Shown: positions 9,198 to 18,184, counted from the first letter of the stretch. The stretch: 64,000 bases of DNA from Paludibacteraceae bacterium (GCA_016285885.1 JAEERP010000006.1:1-64000); one strand, 5' to 3'. Numbers and translations are program-made. The notes: generated from the sequence alone by a model not told the origin.

Positions 9198-10709
9198 ATG
9201 GATGCCGCGAACCGCACATATATTGCCATCGATTTGAAGTCCTTCTTCGCCTCCGTGGAGTGCGTGGAGCGAGGGCTCGACCCCCTCACGACCCACCTCG
9301 TGGTGGCGGACAGCAGCCGCACGGAGAAGACGATATGCCTCGCCATCACCCCTGCACTGAAGGCCTACGGAATAGGCGGACGCGCCCGGCTCTTCGAGGT
9401 GGTGCAGTTGGTGAAAGGGGTCAACTACCGACGCACGATGGAGTCGCCTCAACGACGGCTCACGGGAAAATCACACTTCGAGACAGAGCTCAAAGAGCAT
9501 CCAGATTGGGCATTGGACTACATCGTCGCGCCACCCCGCATGTCCTACTACATCGAATACAGCACCCGCATCTACAAGACCTACCTCAAATACGTCTCGG
9601 AGGAGGATATCCATGTCTACTCCATCGACGAGGTCTTCATCGACGCGACCAACTACCTCAAGAGCAACCATCTGACCCCGAGGGAGTTCGCCATGAAGAT
9701 GATCCGCGACGTGTTCGAACACACCGGCATCACCGCCACGGCTGGCATCGGCACCAACCTCTACCTCTGCAAAATAGCCATGGACATCGTGGCGAAACAT
9801 ATCCCTGCGGACAAGGATGGGGTACGCATCGCAGAACTAGACGAGCTCTCCTACCGCCAACAACTTTGGGACCACCGTCCCCTCACCAGTTTCTGGCGGG
9901 TGGGCAAAGGCATCGCCCGCAAGCTGGAGATGTACGGCATGGACACGATGGGCAAGGTGGCACGTTGCTCCCTGAGCAACGAGGATTTCCTCTACCAACT
10001 CTTCGGCGTCAACGCGGAACTGCTCATCGACCACGCCTGGGGCTGGGAACCCTGCACCATCGCCGACATCAAAGGCTACCAGCCTGAAAACCACTCAATC
10101 GGCAACGGACAAGTGCTCTCCTCCCCCTACGACTACAAAAAGACCAAGGTGGTGGTCCAGGAGATGGCGGACAACCTCGCCCTCGAACTGGTGGACAAGC
10201 GCTTGGTCACCAACCTAATCAGCCTCTACATAGACTATGACGCGGAGTCGCTCACCCGCCCCGAAATCAGGGAGGCCTACCATGGAGCGATCACCACCAG
10301 CTACTACGGCAAGCCCGTACCCAAGCCCGCGCATGGCAACTGCAACCTCTCCGCATACACCTCCTCCACCCATGCGATCATCGAAGCCGCGACCAGCCTG
10401 TTCGATAAGATCATCGACCCCAACCTGCTGGTCAGGAGGTTAAACATCACTGCGGGAAGGGTGTTGCACGAAGGCGCGCAAGAGAAGGGAAAACAACCAG
10501 TCCAACTGGAACTCTTCGTCGACTACGAGGCGCAGAAAAAAGAGAATGCCCGAAAGGAAGCGGCACAGAAGAAAGAGCGGAAGGTGCAAGAGGCTCTGCT
10601 GGACATCAAGAAGAAATTCGGCAAGAACGCTATCCTGAAAGGGTTAAACTTCGAGGAGGGCGCAACCGCCAAGGAACGTAACCAACAGATAGGAGGACAC
10701 AAAGCATGA
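9198..10709 (+). CDS. Y-family DNA polymerase (UvrX/DinB-like)
   Basis: A 503-residue translesion DNA polymerase. The first catalytic motif is IAIDLKSFFASVE (Asp12, with Phe17 in the usual steric-gate position) and the second is YSIDEVFIDAT (Asp144-Glu145), so the metal-binding acidic residues are intact. A helix-hairpin region, a little-finger domain and a Lys/Glu-rich tail follow. Between the two catalytic motifs there is about 40 residues more than in E. coli DinB, as in the UvrX-type polymerases of Firmicutes. Its last four bases overlap the start of a YolD-like gene (ATGA), the same pairing as in many clostridia and bacilli. It would copy past damaged bases, probably as part of a stress response; I see no recognisable LexA box. 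The pair may have been acquired from Firmicutes, which is inference. Confidence 0.92.
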   Translation: MDAANRTYIAIDLKSFFASVECVERGLDPLTTHLVVADSSRTEKTICLAITPALKAYGIGGRARLFEVVQLVKGVNYRRTMESPQRRLTGKSHFETELKEHPDWALDYIVAPPRMSYYIEYSTRIYKTYLKYVSEEDIHVYSIDEVFIDATNYLKSNHLTPREFAMKMIRDVFEHTGITATAGIGTNLYLCKIAMDIVAKHIPADKDGVRIAELDELSYRQQLWDHRPLTSFWRVGKGIARKLEMYGMDTMGKVARCSLSNEDFLYQLFGVNAELLIDHAWGWEPCTIADIKGYQPENHSIGNGQVLSSPYDYKKTKVVVQEMADNLALELVDKRLVTNLISLYIDYDAESLTRPEIREAYHGAITTSYYGKPVPKPAHGNCNLSAYTSSTHAIIEAATSLFDKIIDPNLLVRRLNITAGRVLHEGAQEKGKQPVQLELFVDYEAQKKENARKEAAQKKERKVQEALLDIKKKFGKNAILKGLNFEEGATAKERNQQIGGHKA

Positions 10710-11116
10710 CGCATGAATACGACGACATCATCCACCTGCCCCACCCCGTCTCCGCGAAACATCCGCAGATGTCGATGCGAGACCGGGCGGCACAATTTTC
10801 CCCCTTCGCGGCCCTGAACGGACATGGCGACGCTATCCGAGAGACCGCCAGGGAGACGGAAGCGTTCATCGCCCCGGACGAATCGACACAGAAGGAACTC
10901 GACCAGAAGATGGCCTACCTGCTCGCCCACATCAGCGAACAGCCGAGCGTCACCATCACCTACTTCGTGCCCGACAAGAGGAAGGAAGGAGGCTCCTACC
11001 CAACCAAGGAGGAGCGCCTCGTCAAGTACGACGAATACAAGCAGGAGATACAGATGGGAGACGGTACGTGGATTCCGATTAGATCAATCGTGAATATCGA
11101 AGGAATATCCTTGTGA
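10706..11116 (+). CDS. YolD-like protein, partner of the Y-family polymerase
   Basis: A 136-residue cytosolic protein with the segment MSMRDRAAQFSPFAAL near residues 23-38, which is the hallmark of the YolD-like proteins encoded beside UvrX-type polymerases. The remainder is mostly charged, with an acidic middle and a beta-rich end (VTITYFVPDKRKEGG) compatible with a small Sm-like fold. The biochemical role of YolD proteins is not settled; they are thought to assist or regulate the polymerase. The start codon overlaps the polymerase stop codon, so translation is coupled. Assignment rests on the motif and on the gene order together. Confidence 0.82.
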   Translation: MTHEYDDIIHLPHPVSAKHPQMSMRDRAAQFSPFAALNGHGDAIRETARETEAFIAPDESTQKELDQKMAYLLAHISEQPSVTITYFVPDKRKEGGSYPTKEERLVKYDEYKQEIQMGDGTWIPIRSIVNIEGISL

Positions 11117-11177
11117 GAAGCCTGGGATCCATGTAACTTCACGCATAAATATTTCACTTAAAGAGGAATAATTCACC

Positions 11178-11636
11178 ATGGCTCTACTAAACGTTTCATT
11201 CGGCATATATGTTTTCCATCCCATAGGATGGGCTTTCATGACCTTCGTCATCTTATGCGAGGCGTTCATCCTATCCAAGTACCTCACACACAAGCGATAC
11301 GACAAAAAGATATACCTGACGGAACTGCTGAGCAACATGGTCAGCGGCATTGCAGGCATCATCACCACGCTATATCTCAACGGAGGGTGGTGGCTGGTCA
11401 TGTGGTTCCCGTGGGTCACCTCACACGAGGTGAATGTGCGGGAGCACAAAGAGGTGTTTTGGCTCATCATCTACTATGTGGTCGCCTTTATCCTCTCCCT
11501 CCTCATCGAATGGGGCATCAACCATCTCTGCCTAAGGAAACGGTACGAGTCCCAAGCCATCTTCAGGGGAACATTGCGCGCGAACATCGTGACCTATGCG
11601 ATAGGCGCCTTCCTATTGACGTTGTTGATTCTCTAA
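11178..11636 (+). CDS. Four-helix membrane protein of unknown function
   Basis: A 152-residue hydrophobic protein that I cannot assign to a family. Four membrane segments are likely: around residues 5-32, 48-72, 91-113 and 132-152. The loop between the second and third carries a Trp-rich stretch (GGWWLVMWFPWVTSH) followed by NVREHKE, and the C-terminus ends inside the last segment. It lies 61 bases after the YolD-like gene in the same direction and could be cotranscribed with it; no TAnnTTTG match is visible in the gap, which favours cotranscription. A terminator-like hairpin lies 15 bases past its stop codon. Confidence 0.7.
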   Translation: MALLNVSFGIYVFHPIGWAFMTFVILCEAFILSKYLTHKRYDKKIYLTELLSNMVSGIAGIITTLYLNGGWWLVMWFPWVTSHEVNVREHKEVFWLIIYYVVAFILSLLIEWGINHLCLRKRYESQAIFRGTLRANIVTYAIGAFLLTLLIL

Positions 11637-11651
11637 GCAAACGATTGGGCA

Positions 11652-11677
11652 TAAAAAAACCCTTGATCGCTCAAGGG
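11652..11677 (-). terminator. Terminator after tRNA-Gln
   Basis: An 8-bp hairpin, ACCCTTGA paired with TCAAGGGT around a TCGC loop. On the minus strand it is followed by seven T residues, so it ends the tRNA-Gln transcript. It may also stop readthrough from the convergent membrane-protein gene. Confidence 0.8.
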
Positions 11678-11693
11678 TCTTAGGATTGTATTG

Positions 11694-11764
11694 TTGCCTT
11701 ACTAGGATTCGAACCCAGACAAGCAGTGCCAGAAACTGATGTGCTACCATTACACCATAAGGCA
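11694..11764 (-). tRNA. tRNA-Gln (anticodon CTG)
   Basis: A complete 71-base cloverleaf. The acceptor stem TGCCTTA pairs with TAAGGCA over seven base pairs; the anticodon arm is CAGT-TTCTGGC-ACTG with anticodon CTG; the T arm is CTGGG-TTCGAAT-CCTAG. The discriminator base is A and the 3' CCA is not encoded. It reads CAG codons. A promoter lies upstream and a terminator hairpin downstream, so it is a single-gene transcript. Confidence 0.95.
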
Positions 11765-11780
11765 ATACCATTTACGACCG

Positions 11781-11811
11781 CGAATATACTACATTTCCTT
11801 TTCCCGCAAAA
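11781..11811 (-). promoter_or_regulatory. Promoter of tRNA-Gln
   Basis: On the minus strand TTTTG (11807-11811) and TATATTCG (11781-11788) are separated by 18 bases, close to the Bacteroidota -33/-7 arrangement; the -7 element differs from TAnnTTTG at one position. Confidence 0.5.
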
Positions 11812-11895
11812 GCATTACAATGATTTTTTGAAAAAAAGTTTCACACAGGGTTGTGCGAAAGCGGACGAAAAGGGAAAAAACACTATATTAGCGAC

Positions 11896-13896
11896 ATGAA
11901 AGAGTACCGATTAAGCGATTTTCTCCCGACGACCAAGAAGGAGTTGGAGTTGAGGGGCTGGGAAGAGGTGGACGTCATCCTATTCTCCGGCGACGCATAC
12001 GTGGACCATCCCTCGTTCGCCGGGGCTGCGGTCGGCAGGATCCTGGAGCACCAGGGAATACGTGTGGCGATTGTTCCGCAACCCAATTGGAGGGACGATC
12101 TCCGGGACTTCAAGAAGTTAGGGAGGCCCCGCATGTTCTTCGCCATCTCAGCCGGTTGCATGGACTCGATGGTGAACCACTACACCGCCAACAAGAGGCT
12201 CCGCTCGGACGACGCCTACTCCCCCAACGGGCAGGCCGGTTTCCGTCCAGACCGCGCCACCATCGTCTACTCGAAGATACTGAAAGAGCTATGGCCCGAC
12301 GTGCCCATCGTCATCGGAGGAATAGAAGCCTCCCTGCGGCGCGTCACCCACTACGATTACTGGGACGATGAGCTGAAACCCTGTCTCCTGCAAGACTGCA
12401 AGGCGGACCTGCTCATCTACGGCATGGGGGAACTACCCTTGAAGGAGATTGTGCAGAAGATGAAGGCGGGACGAAGCGTGGCGGAGCTGACCGACGTGCC
12501 ACAAACCGTCTACATCGCCCGGAACGACGAGATACCCGAATACGAAGGGGAGACATTCACCCTCTTTTCCCACCAGGAATGCCTGAAGGATAAGATGAAA
12601 CAGGCGAAGAACTACCGTGTGGTGGAGGAGGAATCCAACAAACTGAAGGCGCGCAGGCTGATACAGGGTGTGGACAAAGAGCACTCGGCCGTCATCAACC
12701 CGCCCTATCCACCGCTCTCCACCGAAGATCTGGACGCCACCTACGAGTTGCCCTTCACACGCCTTCCCCATCCGAAATACAAGGGGAAAACCATTCCAGC
12801 CTACGACATGATCAAGTTCTCCGTCAATATCCATAGAGGATGTTTCGGAGGGTGCTCCTTCTGCGCCATCTCCTCCCACCAAGGGAAGTTCATCATGTCC
12901 CGTTCGGAGGAATCCATTCTCAAGGAGGTGAAAGAACTCTCTGAGCACCCGGACTTCAAAGGCTACTTGAGCGATCTGGGCGGACCATCCGCCAATATGT
13001 ACAAGATGCGGGGAAAGAACCCTGACCTATGCGCCAAGTGCAAGCGCCCGTCGTGCATGCACCCCGCCATCTGCAAAAACATGAACACGGACCACTCGAC
13101 GCTGCTCGAACTCTACAAGAAGGTGGACGCGCTTCCCTTCATCAAGAAATCTTTCATCGGAAGCGGTGTGCGCTACGATCTCCTGTTGCAGAAAAGCGAC
13201 GACGAGCGCATCAACAAGAGCCACCAGGACTACATGGAGGAGCTGATCGCCCATCATGTCTCCGGACGTCTGAAGGTGGCGCCGGAGCACACTTCGGACA
13301 ATGTGCTGAACATCATGCGGAAACCTTCGTTCAAGCTATTCCACGAATTCAACAAGGAGTTTGAGCGCATCAACAAGGCATACAACCTCAAGCAGCAGCT
13401 TATCCCCTACTTCATCTCCAGCCACCCCGGCTGCACGGAGGAGGACATGGCCTCACTGGCCTGCATCACCAAGAACCTGGACTTCAAGCTGGAGCAGATA
13501 CAAGACTTCACGCCTACCCCGATGACCCTCTCCACAGAGATATACTACACGGGTATCCACCCCTACACGCTGGAGAAGGTATGGACGCCACACAGCAAGG
13601 AGGATAAACTGGCGCAGCGCAAATTCTTCTTCTGGTACCTGAAAGAGAACCAACGAAGCATCATCAACGACCTACGTAAGATGGGACGCCCCGACCTGAT
13701 CGAACAACTATTTTCACATTCCAAGGGGAATACCTATCCCGCACCAGAGAAAGAGCGGTTCCGCCGAGAGGAAAGCGGCAAGAAGGAAGAACGTTCCTTC
13801 CAGAAGGGTTCTCACAATCGTCCTGACCACCGTAACCCGTCCAACAACAGGCGAAACAAGGGGAACGGACCTGCCAACAATAACCATAGACGGTAG
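11896..13896 (+). CDS. YgiQ family radical SAM protein
   Basis: A 666-residue radical SAM enzyme of the YgiQ (UPF0313) family. The cluster-binding motif HRGCFGGCSFC has cysteines at residues 316, 320 and 323; an N-terminal region of about 300 residues resembles the family's B12-binding-like domain (ISAGCMDSMVNHYT, VIGGIEASLRR). A second cysteine group (LCAKCKRPSCMHPAIC) follows. The reaction catalysed is unknown. The frame extends upstream to a TTG at 11851, but the ATG at 11896 fits the family N-terminus MKEYRLSDFLPTT and is preferred. The last 60 residues are a basic, Arg/Asn-rich disordered tail not needed for the core fold. It is convergent with the guanine deaminase operon. Confidence 0.93.
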   Translation: MKEYRLSDFLPTTKKELELRGWEEVDVILFSGDAYVDHPSFAGAAVGRILEHQGIRVAIVPQPNWRDDLRDFKKLGRPRMFFAISAGCMDSMVNHYTANKRLRSDDAYSPNGQAGFRPDRATIVYSKILKELWPDVPIVIGGIEASLRRVTHYDYWDDELKPCLLQDCKADLLIYGMGELPLKEIVQKMKAGRSVAELTDVPQTVYIARNDEIPEYEGETFTLFSHQECLKDKMKQAKNYRVVEEESNKLKARRLIQGVDKEHSAVINPPYPPLSTEDLDATYELPFTRLPHPKYKGKTIPAYDMIKFSVNIHRGCFGGCSFCAISSHQGKFIMSRSEESILKEVKELSEHPDFKGYLSDLGGPSANMYKMRGKNPDLCAKCKRPSCMHPAICKNMNTDHSTLLELYKKVDALPFIKKSFIGSGVRYDLLLQKSDDERINKSHQDYMEELIAHHVSGRLKVAPEHTSDNVLNIMRKPSFKLFHEFNKEFERINKAYNLKQQLIPYFISSHPGCTEEDMASLACITKNLDFKLEQIQDFTPTPMTLSTEIYYTGIHPYTLEKVWTPHSKEDKLAQRKFFFWYLKENQRSIINDLRKMGRPDLIEQLFSHSKGNTYPAPEKERFRREESGKKEERSFQKGSHNRPDHRNPSNNRRNKGNGPANNNHRR

Positions 13897-13907
13897 AAAA
13901 AACAAAA

Positions 13908-13929
13908 AAGGCGTGGATTATCACGCCTT
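13908..13929. terminator. Bidirectional terminator between ygiQ-like and guaD
   Basis: The hairpin AAGGCGTG / CACGCCTT has a six-base loop. It is followed by ATCTTT on the plus strand and by a run of six T residues on the minus strand, so it can serve both convergent genes, more strongly the minus-strand one. Confidence 0.8.
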
Positions 13930-13978
13930 ATCTTTAGTTGAATGATCTATAGGAACCACTCAAGTATCGTTTCATCCA

Positions 13979-14452
13979 TCAATACTCCACCTTATCCTCC
14001 TTCTCCGTCCAGGCACGGAAGACCTCCATCGCCTCGTCCCTGAGCATCTGCTCACGAGGCATTTTGCGCTTGCCGGCAGGCTTATCCAGCTCGTCGTAGA
14101 TAAACTGGTCGTCGAAGCCGATGGACTTAGCGTCCTCCTTCTGGTTCGCGTAGTAGTAGCGGTCGATATGCGCCCAATACATAGCCGAGAGGCACATCGG
14201 GCAAGGCTCGCAGGAGGCGTACAGCTCGCAACCGGAGAGGTCGAACGTCTTCAGTTTCTTGCAGGCCTTACGGATCGCCATCACCTCCGCATGAGCAGTA
14301 GGGTCATTGCCCTTCGTCACCTGGTTGTTGGACGAAGCGATGATCTCACCATCCTTCACGATAACCGCACCGAAAGGTCCGCCGCCCGTCTCCACGCTTT
14401 TGCGGGAAATAGCGATCGCCTTCCGCATGAATTTCTGTTGGTCCTTATTCAT
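13979..14452 (-). CDS. guaD: Guanine deaminase
   Basis: A 157-residue cytidine-deaminase-fold enzyme. The zinc site is complete: TAHAEVMAIRKAC supplies His and the catalytic Glu, and SCEPCPMCLSAMYWA the two cysteines. The segments NNQVTKGNDPTAHAE and GFDDQFIYDELDKPA match Bacillus-type GuaD, which hydrolyses guanine to xanthine and ammonia, more closely than they match tRNA deaminase TadA. The ATG at 14452 lies two bases after the stop of the upstream gene; a TTG two codons earlier overlaps it and is less likely. It is the last gene of the PBP1A - oxoamine synthase - guaD run and probably cotranscribed. Confidence 0.88.
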   Translation of the reverse strand: MNKDQQKFMRKAIAISRKSVETGGGPFGAVIVKDGEIIASSNNQVTKGNDPTAHAEVMAIRKACKKLKTFDLSGCELYASCEPCPMCLSAMYWAHIDRYYYANQKEDAKSIGFDDQFIYDELDKPAGKRKMPREQMLRDEAMEVFRAWTEKEDKVEY

Positions 14453-14454
14453 AC

Positions 14455-15735
14455 TCAATCCTCCTCGTCGTCTTTATCCTTAGCTGATGGCGAAGCAATA
14501 ATCGGGGTAGAATCCTTGTACATACCATTCTTAGCGTTCTCGCAGATGGTGGAAAGGGACTCTATGGTATACTCCACGTCCTTCATGGTGTGTTGCGTCG
14601 TAGGAATCAGGCGAACCATCACCTTACCCTGCTCGATGTAAGGGTAGATCAGGTTCACGCAGAAGATACCGAACTCCTCACGCATGTGCATCATGGTATG
14701 GATCGCCTCCTGCATGTTCTCCACGTTCAAATAGACCGGTGTGACAGGAGATTGCGTGTTTCCTATGTCCATTCCATTCTTGCGGAGGCCCTTCTGCAGG
14801 GCGTTCGTGATATCCCACAAAGTCTTCCGCAGTTCAGGATGTTTCACCAGATAGTCCAAGCGAGCGATGGCGCTAGCCGTGATAGCGGAAGGGAGCGCCT
14901 CCGAGAAGGTCTGGGAACGCATGTTATAGCGTAGGAAATTGATCACATCCTCATTGCCGGCGACAAAACCACCAGAGATGCTCAACGCCTTGCCTAGCGT
15001 ACCAACAAGCAAATCAACCTTATCGAGCACATTGAAATGGTCCGCCACACCAATACCGTTCGGACCAATCGTGCCGAAACCATGAGCGTCCTCGACCACC
15101 AACATGAAGTCATACTTCTCCTTCAGAGCGGCGATCTTATCCAATGGGGAGAACTCGCCCGTGACACCGATCACACCCTCGGTAACCACCAAGACGCCTC
15201 CACCAGACTCCTTCGCCACCTCGGTAGCCTTCTTCAACTGGGTCTCGATGACCTCAATATCGTTCTTGTGGTAAGCGAAGCGATGGCTCAGCTGCAGACG
15301 GATACCATCATGGATGCTGGAGTGAGCCTCCGAATTATAGACAATCACGTCGTTGCGGCCACATAAGCTGTCGATGACAGAGATCATGCCCTGATAAAAA
15401 GAATTCAACACGAAGGCGTCTTCTTTTTTTACAAAATCAGCTATTCGCTCCTCCAACTCCTCGTGAAGGAACGTATTGCCCGTCATCAGTCGGGAGCCCA
15501 TCGGGTGGGACAATCCATATTGAGAAACCCATTCGACCTCCTTTTCACGGATCTCCGGGTTAGACGCCAAGCCAAAATAGTTGTTCATGCCCCAATTCAA
15601 GACCTCCTTGCCACGGAAAGTCATCTTAGGGCCAATCTCACCCTCCAACTTCGGGAACATGAAATAACCGTAAGCCTGCTTACTCCATTGTCCCAAAGCA
15701 CCTGGATTGGCAATAATTCTATCTAAGATATTCAT
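14455..15735 (-). CDS. Alpha-oxoamine synthase (SPT/KBL/AONS-like PLP enzyme)
   Basis: A 426-residue pyridoxal-phosphate enzyme of fold type I. The Schiff-base lysine is Lys249 in VGTLGKALSISGG, the ring-binding Asp and following His are in VVEDAHGFGTIG, and NSEAHSSIHDG supplies the stacking His. These enzymes condense an amino acid with an acyl-CoA or acyl-ACP: serine palmitoyltransferase, cysteate fatty-acyltransferase, 2-amino-3-ketobutyrate ligase and 8-amino-7-oxononanoate synthase are all relatives. The N-terminal half, with YFMFPKLEGEIGPKM, resembles a Bacteroidota-specific group, for which a sphingolipid or sulfonolipid role is plausible but not provable here. The ATG at 15735 avoids overlap with the upstream gene; a TTG at 15753 is the alternative. 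The C-terminus is acidic (KDKDDEED). Confidence 0.85.
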   Translation of the reverse strand: MNILDRIIANPGALGQWSKQAYGYFMFPKLEGEIGPKMTFRGKEVLNWGMNNYFGLASNPEIREKEVEWVSQYGLSHPMGSRLMTGNTFLHEELEERIADFVKKEDAFVLNSFYQGMISVIDSLCGRNDVIVYNSEAHSSIHDGIRLQLSHRFAYHKNDIEVIETQLKKATEVAKESGGGVLVVTEGVIGVTGEFSPLDKIAALKEKYDFMLVVEDAHGFGTIGPNGIGVADHFNVLDKVDLLVGTLGKALSISGGFVAGNEDVINFLRYNMRSQTFSEALPSAITASAIARLDYLVKHPELRKTLWDITNALQKGLRKNGMDIGNTQSPVTPVYLNVENMQEAIHTMMHMREEFGIFCVNLIYPYIEQGKVMVRLIPTTQHTMKDVEYTIESLSTICENAKNGMYKDSTPIIASPSAKDKDDEED

Positions 15736-15745
15736 TGCAATACAT

Positions 15746-18154
15746 TTATTCAAACAAAATCATCTCCGGGATCTCCTCCGCCTCCGCCTTATGGCTCTCT
15801 TCCGCCTTCGAGCAGGTGTACTTATCAGTCACGATGAACTGTTCAGTGCGGGAATATCCCAATGATTCATCCTTATAAACTTTATTCATATAAGTTCCCC
15901 AAACCGGCAAAGCCGTAGCGGAACCCTGACCATTTTTGATGTTGTCGAAGTGAATGTCACGATCCTCGCCGCCGACCCAAACACCCGTGATCAGATTCGG
16001 CACAAAGCCCATGAACCAACCATCGGAGTTGTTTTGTGTCGTACCCGTCTTACCAGCGACAGGCGTCTCCCAACCGATGCAATAATCATAGCGTCTGGTT
16101 CTCAAGCGGAGACCCGTACCACCGTTCATGACGCCCTGCAGCATGGAGATCATCTTATAAGCGGTTTGTTCGCTGAAGACCTCGTTCATGCGAGGCATGA
16201 AGGTCGATATGACATTACCCTGGTTATCCTCGATACGGGTCACGAAGAGAGGCTCTGTACGGATACCCTTGTTTGCGAAAGCGGTGTAGGCCGAGGTCAT
16301 CTCACAGACGGAGACATCCGCGATACCCAAGCAAAGCGAAGGAACCGGGTCGATTTGGTTCTTCAATCCGAAGGAGTGGAGCAACTTCACGAAACTCTCA
16401 GGACCCAACTGCTTGATCAAGTAGGCGGAAGTCCAGTTGTTCGAAGTCTGCAATCCCCTACGGATGGTGATCATCTTACCGATCTCCTTCTTCCCCTCCT
16501 CGCCATAAGGGACGTTACGAGGCTCCCAGATCTCGCCGGAAGGCAACAACACCTGAGGCTGAACGTTCGGCACGGAGTCGCAAGGCGAATGGCCCTCCTC
16601 CATCGCAAGGGAGTAGAGGAACGGTTTGATAGTGGAACCCACCTGACGGCGGCCACCACACACCATGTCGTATTGGAAGTAATTATAATCTATACCACCG
16701 ACATAAGCCTTCACATGACCGTTGAACGGGTCGATAGACATCAAAGCGGAGCGGAGGAATGACTTAGCGTAACGGATAGAGTCCATCGGCGTCAGCACCG
16801 TATCCTTGCTACCCTGCGCCCAATCGAAGACACGCATGGCGATCTTAGCCGTGTCGAAGAAAGCCTTGATATCCGCATCCTTCATCTTCTCGTCATACTT
16901 CATGACGCGGTATCTCTCCGACATACGCATGGACTTCACCAAGATAGAATCCACCTGCGCTTGGGTGGACTTGTTAGAGAATGGCGCCTTCTTATGTTTT
17001 TGGTTAAACTTCTCCTTGTGGAAAATAGGTTGCAGGTATCCACCCACATACTCCTTTATAGCCTCCTCCGCATACTGTTGCATTCTGGAGTCGATGGTCG
17101 TATAGATCCTCAAGCCATCCGTATAAAGGTCATAAGGAGTGCCATCAGGCTTAGAGTTCTTGTTACACCAGCCGTAGAGCGGGTTCGTTTCCCACGCCAA
17201 GGAATCCTCGTAATACTTCTGGTGCATCCACTTAGGATACTTCGAGTAATCGGGACGAGGCGCCGTCATGATCGCACGCAGATACTCACGGAAATAAGGG
17301 GCAGGACCCAGTTTATGATCCACCTTTTGGAACTTCAGTTGGATGTCCAACTTAGACAAGGAGTCGTACGCCTCCGGTGCCAATTTTCCATACTTTACCA
17401 TTTGGGAGAGAACCACATTTCTTCTATTCTTACAACGCTCGCGGCGCTTCTCCCTCGCAGGGTTGTACAAAGAAGGGTTCTGCAACATACCCACGAACAA
17501 AGCTGCCTCCTCGATCTTCAGGTCGGCAGGTTGTTTGCTGAAATAGATTTGAGAGGCAGATTTGACACCCACCGCATTGTTCAAGAAATCGAACTTATTC
17601 AGGTACATGGTGATGATTTCCTCCTTCGTGTAATACTTCTCCAGTTTAGCGGCCACCACCCACTCCGTCAGTTTCTGCTTCGCACGTTCGAAACCCGTCT
17701 CAGGTTTCTTGGTGAACAACAGTTTAGCCAGCTGTTGGGAGATGGTACTACCGCCACCCGACCCCTTATGCATCACTAAGGTTTTGATCGCCACACGGAA
17801 CAAAGCCTGGCCATCAACACCTGAATGTTCAAGGTAGCGCACATCCTCTGTGGATGTCAACGCATCAACCAAATAAGTAGGGAGCTCCGAATATTGCGTG
17901 TTCAAACGGTTTTCACCACTTTGGAAATAGCGGCCCAACACCTTCATGTCGCAGGAATAGATCTCCGTTGCGAATTTACTCTTAGGGTTCAACAACTCCT
18001 CGACAGGCGGCAAGTAACCGATCTTGCCATCCGCAATCATGTCGAAAATCTTATAGACAGTGAAAATACCCACGAAGAAAAGCACCCAAAGGGCAATCAG
18101 GATCTTCTTTCCGATGCTCAACTTTCCTTTTCTTTTCGTTTCTTCCTTCTCCAT
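15746..18154 (-). CDS. Penicillin-binding protein 1A (bifunctional transglycosylase/transpeptidase)
   Basis: An 802-residue class A PBP anchored by one N-terminal membrane helix at about residues 16-38. The glycosyltransferase domain has STEDVRYLEHSG (catalytic Glu103) and GGSTISQQLAK. The transpeptidase domain has the nucleophile motif STIK (Ser507), a SNN triad and KTGTT near residue 700. It polymerises lipid II and cross-links the glycan strands in the periplasm. It carries its own TACTTTTG promoter, so it can be transcribed apart from murA upstream, and heads the run with the oxoamine synthase (10 bases away) and guaD. Length and motifs are normal for the family. Confidence 0.95.
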   Translation of the reverse strand: MEKEETKRKGKLSIGKKILIALWVLFFVGIFTVYKIFDMIADGKIGYLPPVEELLNPKSKFATEIYSCDMKVLGRYFQSGENRLNTQYSELPTYLVDALTSTEDVRYLEHSGVDGQALFRVAIKTLVMHKGSGGGSTISQQLAKLLFTKKPETGFERAKQKLTEWVVAAKLEKYYTKEEIITMYLNKFDFLNNAVGVKSASQIYFSKQPADLKIEEAALFVGMLQNPSLYNPAREKRRERCKNRRNVVLSQMVKYGKLAPEAYDSLSKLDIQLKFQKVDHKLGPAPYFREYLRAIMTAPRPDYSKYPKWMHQKYYEDSLAWETNPLYGWCNKNSKPDGTPYDLYTDGLRIYTTIDSRMQQYAEEAIKEYVGGYLQPIFHKEKFNQKHKKAPFSNKSTQAQVDSILVKSMRMSERYRVMKYDEKMKDADIKAFFDTAKIAMRVFDWAQGSKDTVLTPMDSIRYAKSFLRSALMSIDPFNGHVKAYVGGIDYNYFQYDMVCGGRRQVGSTIKPFLYSLAMEEGHSPCDSVPNVQPQVLLPSGEIWEPRNVPYGEEGKKEIGKMITIRRGLQTSNNWTSAYLIKQLGPESFVKLLHSFGLKNQIDPVPSLCLGIADVSVCEMTSAYTAFANKGIRTEPLFVTRIEDNQGNVISTFMPRMNEVFSEQTAYKMISMLQGVMNGGTGLRLRTRRYDYCIGWETPVAGKTGTTQNNSDGWFMGFVPNLITGVWVGGEDRDIHFDNIKNGQGSATALPVWGTYMNKVYKDESLGYSRTEQFIVTDKYTCSKAEESHKAEAEEIPEMILFE

Positions 18155-18176
18155 ATCTGAATAATTATATCTTTAG

Positions 18177-18184
18177 CAAAAGTA
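18177..18184 (-). promoter_or_regulatory. -7 promoter element for the PBP1A gene
   Basis: The minus strand reads TACTTTTG, an exact TAnnTTTG match 22 bases before the ATG of the PBP1A gene. Confidence 0.55.

Noticed and set aside
9107-10087. A plus-strand open frame in another phase of the polymerase gene
   Set aside because: Composition is Arg/His/Pro-rich and it overlaps the well-supported polymerase reading frame.
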